From: Pirellula sp.
GTDB lineage: Bacteria > Planctomycetota > Planctomycetia > Pirellulales > Lacipirellulaceae
Direction of reading: 5' to 3'
NCBI GenBank assembly: GCA_013822725.1
Contig: PNKX01000007.1
Span: 146,707 to 210,706, forward strand
DNA length: 64,000 bases
In this document: piece by piece, positions 62,606-64,000 of the stretch
Layout of the letters: each line of letters starts with the position of its first letter
Position numbering within the stretch: position 1 is the stretch's first letter
Program-made: the position numbers and the translations under genes
Notes under the pieces: generated by a model
Databases searched by the model: none
The model's input: the letters and a program-made list of their open reading frames with translations, nothing else
What the model was told of the DNA's origin: nothing

Positions 62606-63757
62606 TCACCACGCCGCGTCATCGACTTCAAGTTCCCCCTCGCCGAGTTTGCGTTTGGCGACGGCCTGCAATTTGTCGCGAGCGGCGGCCAACTGCGGCG
62701 TGAGCGGGGCTCCCTCAAGCGCCTCGATTAATTCCAACGCCTTCCCCGGCTTGGCGAGTTCTATCAGGCAGACCTGGGCGAGCTTGATCCTCACGGCCTC
62801 CGACCCCGCGGGAAACCGTTCGAGCAGTTCCGCCATCACCGGCGCCGACTCCGCCCACAGTTTTTCTTTCTGCAATCCGGCGATCAGCGCCAGCAGGTCG
62901 CTCCGATCAGTCTCCAAGCGAATGCTGCGATGCCGCGCTCGCTGTAATGTGGCGAGCGCCTCCTGCGGTTGGCCGATCTTCAGATAGGCGTCAAAGCGGC
63001 GCCGCATTTCGAGAGTCTGATCACTGGTTCGCTCGACGACCTTCGCCGCCGTTTCAGCAGCTTCGCGCTGCTTCGTTTTCTCCATCCCATAGACGCCGCT
63101 GAATACTGAGAGCAAATCGTTGTCCTCGCACTCGACGACGCCAAACTTCAAAAGAGCGACGCCCAGCAAAGCGCCCATAGCCGCGCCCGTCAGGTGAGTG
63201 GCCGAGCCGATCGCTCCCTGCCCCAAGAGAAAGCAGAACAGCAAGTCGAGGCCGACGTAGAACGCGGCGAAGGCGACGACGCTCACCTCGAACGTGAACG
63301 GGCGAAACATTAACAGCATGAAGATCGAGAGTTGGTTGATCGGCGCCCAAATGCAGGCCATCGCCACCAACCCGAAAATCGCCGCCGAAGCGCCGAGCGT
63401 GTAGGGAACGTCGGGCGCGATCAGCGGAAAGATCGCTTGCTCGATCGCCGACTGTCCCACGGCGATGCCGAGGTAGACGGCCAAAAACCGCCACCAACCA
63501 AGCTTCCCTTCGGTCACCAGGCCGAATGTCCAGAGGAACATCATGTTCCCCAGCAAATGCTCAATGCCGCCGTGCATGAATGGCGACAGGAGCCACTGAA
63601 TCGGGTGCAACCCTATTCCGTACCCCAACACCCAGACGCTGTCGTTGCTGAATTCCGGTTTGTAGAAGGCGATGAACGCGACCACGTTCGCCGCGATGAG
63701 CGCACCGGTAGCGAACGGCAGGTGGTAGAGCAGGGCGTCGCAGGTGTACGGGAACAT
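62606..63757 (-). CDS. Rhomboid-family intramembrane protease with C-terminal repeat domain
   Basis: A 383-residue membrane protein. Six or seven transmembrane segments in residues 1-205: first hydrophobic segment FATGALIAANVVAFIAF, then MHGGIEHLLGNMMFLW (62-77), the catalytic serine in YTLGASAAIFG (Ser124), histidine 188 in SATHLTGAAMGALLG. The serine motif is G-x-S-A instead of the usual G-x-S-G, a tolerated variant. Residues about 250-370 are helical repeats (ALATLQRARHRSIRLETDRSDL) of TPR type. ATG at 63757. Single gene, convergent with the universal stress gene. The TPR part suggests a regulated partner interaction. Confidence 0.85.
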   Translation of the reverse strand: MFPYTCDALLYHLPFATGALIAANVVAFIAFYKPEFSNDSVWVLGYGIGLHPIQWLLSPFMHGGIEHLLGNMMFLWTFGLVTEGKLGWWRFLAVYLGIAVGQSAIEQAIFPLIAPDVPYTLGASAAIFGLVAMACIWAPINQLSIFMLLMFRPFTFEVSVVAFAAFYVGLDLLFCFLLGQGAIGSATHLTGAAMGALLGVALLKFGVVECEDNDLLSVFSGVYGMEKTKQREAAETAAKVVERTSDQTLEMRRRFDAYLKIGQPQEALATLQRARHRSIRLETDRSDLLALIAGLQKEKLWAESAPVMAELLERFPAGSEAVRIKLAQVCLIELAKPGKALELIEALEGAPLTPQLAAARDKLQAVAKRKLGEGELEVDDAAW

Positions 63758-63910
63758 GGCGGGCGAGGGAGCGTTCGCCAGCCGTCGGCGAACAGGTGCG
63801 GATTGTGAGCGCTAAGAACCGATAGAATAGGCAGCCAGCAAGGAGAATTTCCATCCACTTGAACCCCATTCTCGCGAACTCTGCTCGCAGCCGCAACGCG
63901 GCGAAAGTGA

Positions 63911-63975
63911 ATAGCCAGGGGCGTCAGCCCCTGGAAACGGCGTTCGTAGAATTCGTAGCCCCAACGGGGCGACAG
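63911..63975. repeat. Small palindromes near the right edge
   Basis: CCAGGGGC/GCCCCTGG (63915-63934, loop GTCA) and GCCCC/GGGGC around AAC (63958-63970) are adjacent hairpins in the last, non-coding 240 bases. They belong to the same style of intergenic element as elsewhere in the window. Confidence 0.7.
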
Positions 63976-64000
63976 TGGTTGAGGGTTGGCGCGTTACTGT

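Overview
The window looks like a chromosomal segment of a planctomycete, most likely of the Pirellulales. It is GC-rich. It encodes three PEP-CTERM proteins (two with dockerin-like repeats), four sulfatases, a DUF1559 pilin-like protein, a Rhodopirellula/Verrucomicrobium-type ECF sigma factor, a formyltransferase of the H4MPT C1 pathway, Tat-exported isomerase/oxidoreductase proteins, and two giant-type extracellular proteins that start with a planctomycete 'LE(T/S)R..M.G' motif instead of an ordinary signal peptide. I see no rRNA, tRNA, CRISPR array, phage, transposase or replication origin. Genus and species cannot be fixed from the sequence.

Layout. 1-2.7 kb: tail of a possible TIM-barrel isomerase, a Tat-exported isomerase, a PNPOx-like protein and a DUF1801 protein. 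2.9-8.1 kb: a 1730-residue beta-strand-repeat PEP-CTERM protein. 9.2-15.1 kb: a divergent Nramp-like transporter, an overlapping SRPBCC/ArsR pair, an NxxGxxAF repeat PEP-CTERM protein and a ribosomal-S1-like protein. 15.5-20.4 kb: a minus-strand operon (STN-like protein, Ftr, amidohydrolase) and a TlpA-type thioredoxin. 20.9-31.8 kb: LOG protein, beta-CASP nuclease, UbiD decarboxylase, ClpP-like protein, PstS-like protein, PDZ protein, methyltransferase and a GxGxD-repeat protein. 32-37 kb: PNPOx, a low-GC nuclease-like protein with a lysine-rich tail, an IPMDH/IDH-family enzyme and a membrane protein. 35.9-48.6 kb: four sulfatases interleaved with MiaE, an SDR, a six-unit YHS-like protein, dihydroorotase and CorA. 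48.8-52.9 kb: a 1385-residue LTxxQ-repeat/G8 protein. 53.8-64 kb: a metallophosphoesterase, an overlapping sigma factor / FecR-LamG / DUF1559 operon followed by a 58-residue lipoprotein and a PEP-CTERM protein, then a Gfo/Idh/MocA oxidoreductase, a universal stress protein and a rhomboid-TPR protein.

The most unusual feature is not a protein. Almost every longer intergenic gap holds an 80-200 bp inverted-repeat element whose arms consist of short near-tandem words (for example CGCAAAG, CACGAAG, CGCCAAG, CACAGAG, GTACTNN). At least ten sequence families occur in 64 kb. Two elements are copies of one composite unit in opposite orientation. Others are nested, sit on the stop codons of genes, or are translated inside the N-terminal export region of a sulfatase and an amidohydrolase.

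Functionally the window combines cell-surface and secreted proteins (sulfatases, PEP-CTERM proteins, repeat proteins) with scattered housekeeping genes (pyrC, corA, miaE, ftr, S1-like, ubiD-like). Clear operons, shown by ATGA or 14-nt overlaps, are few. No exosortase, sulfatase-maturing enzyme or other H4MPT genes lie in the window, so those partners must be elsewhere.
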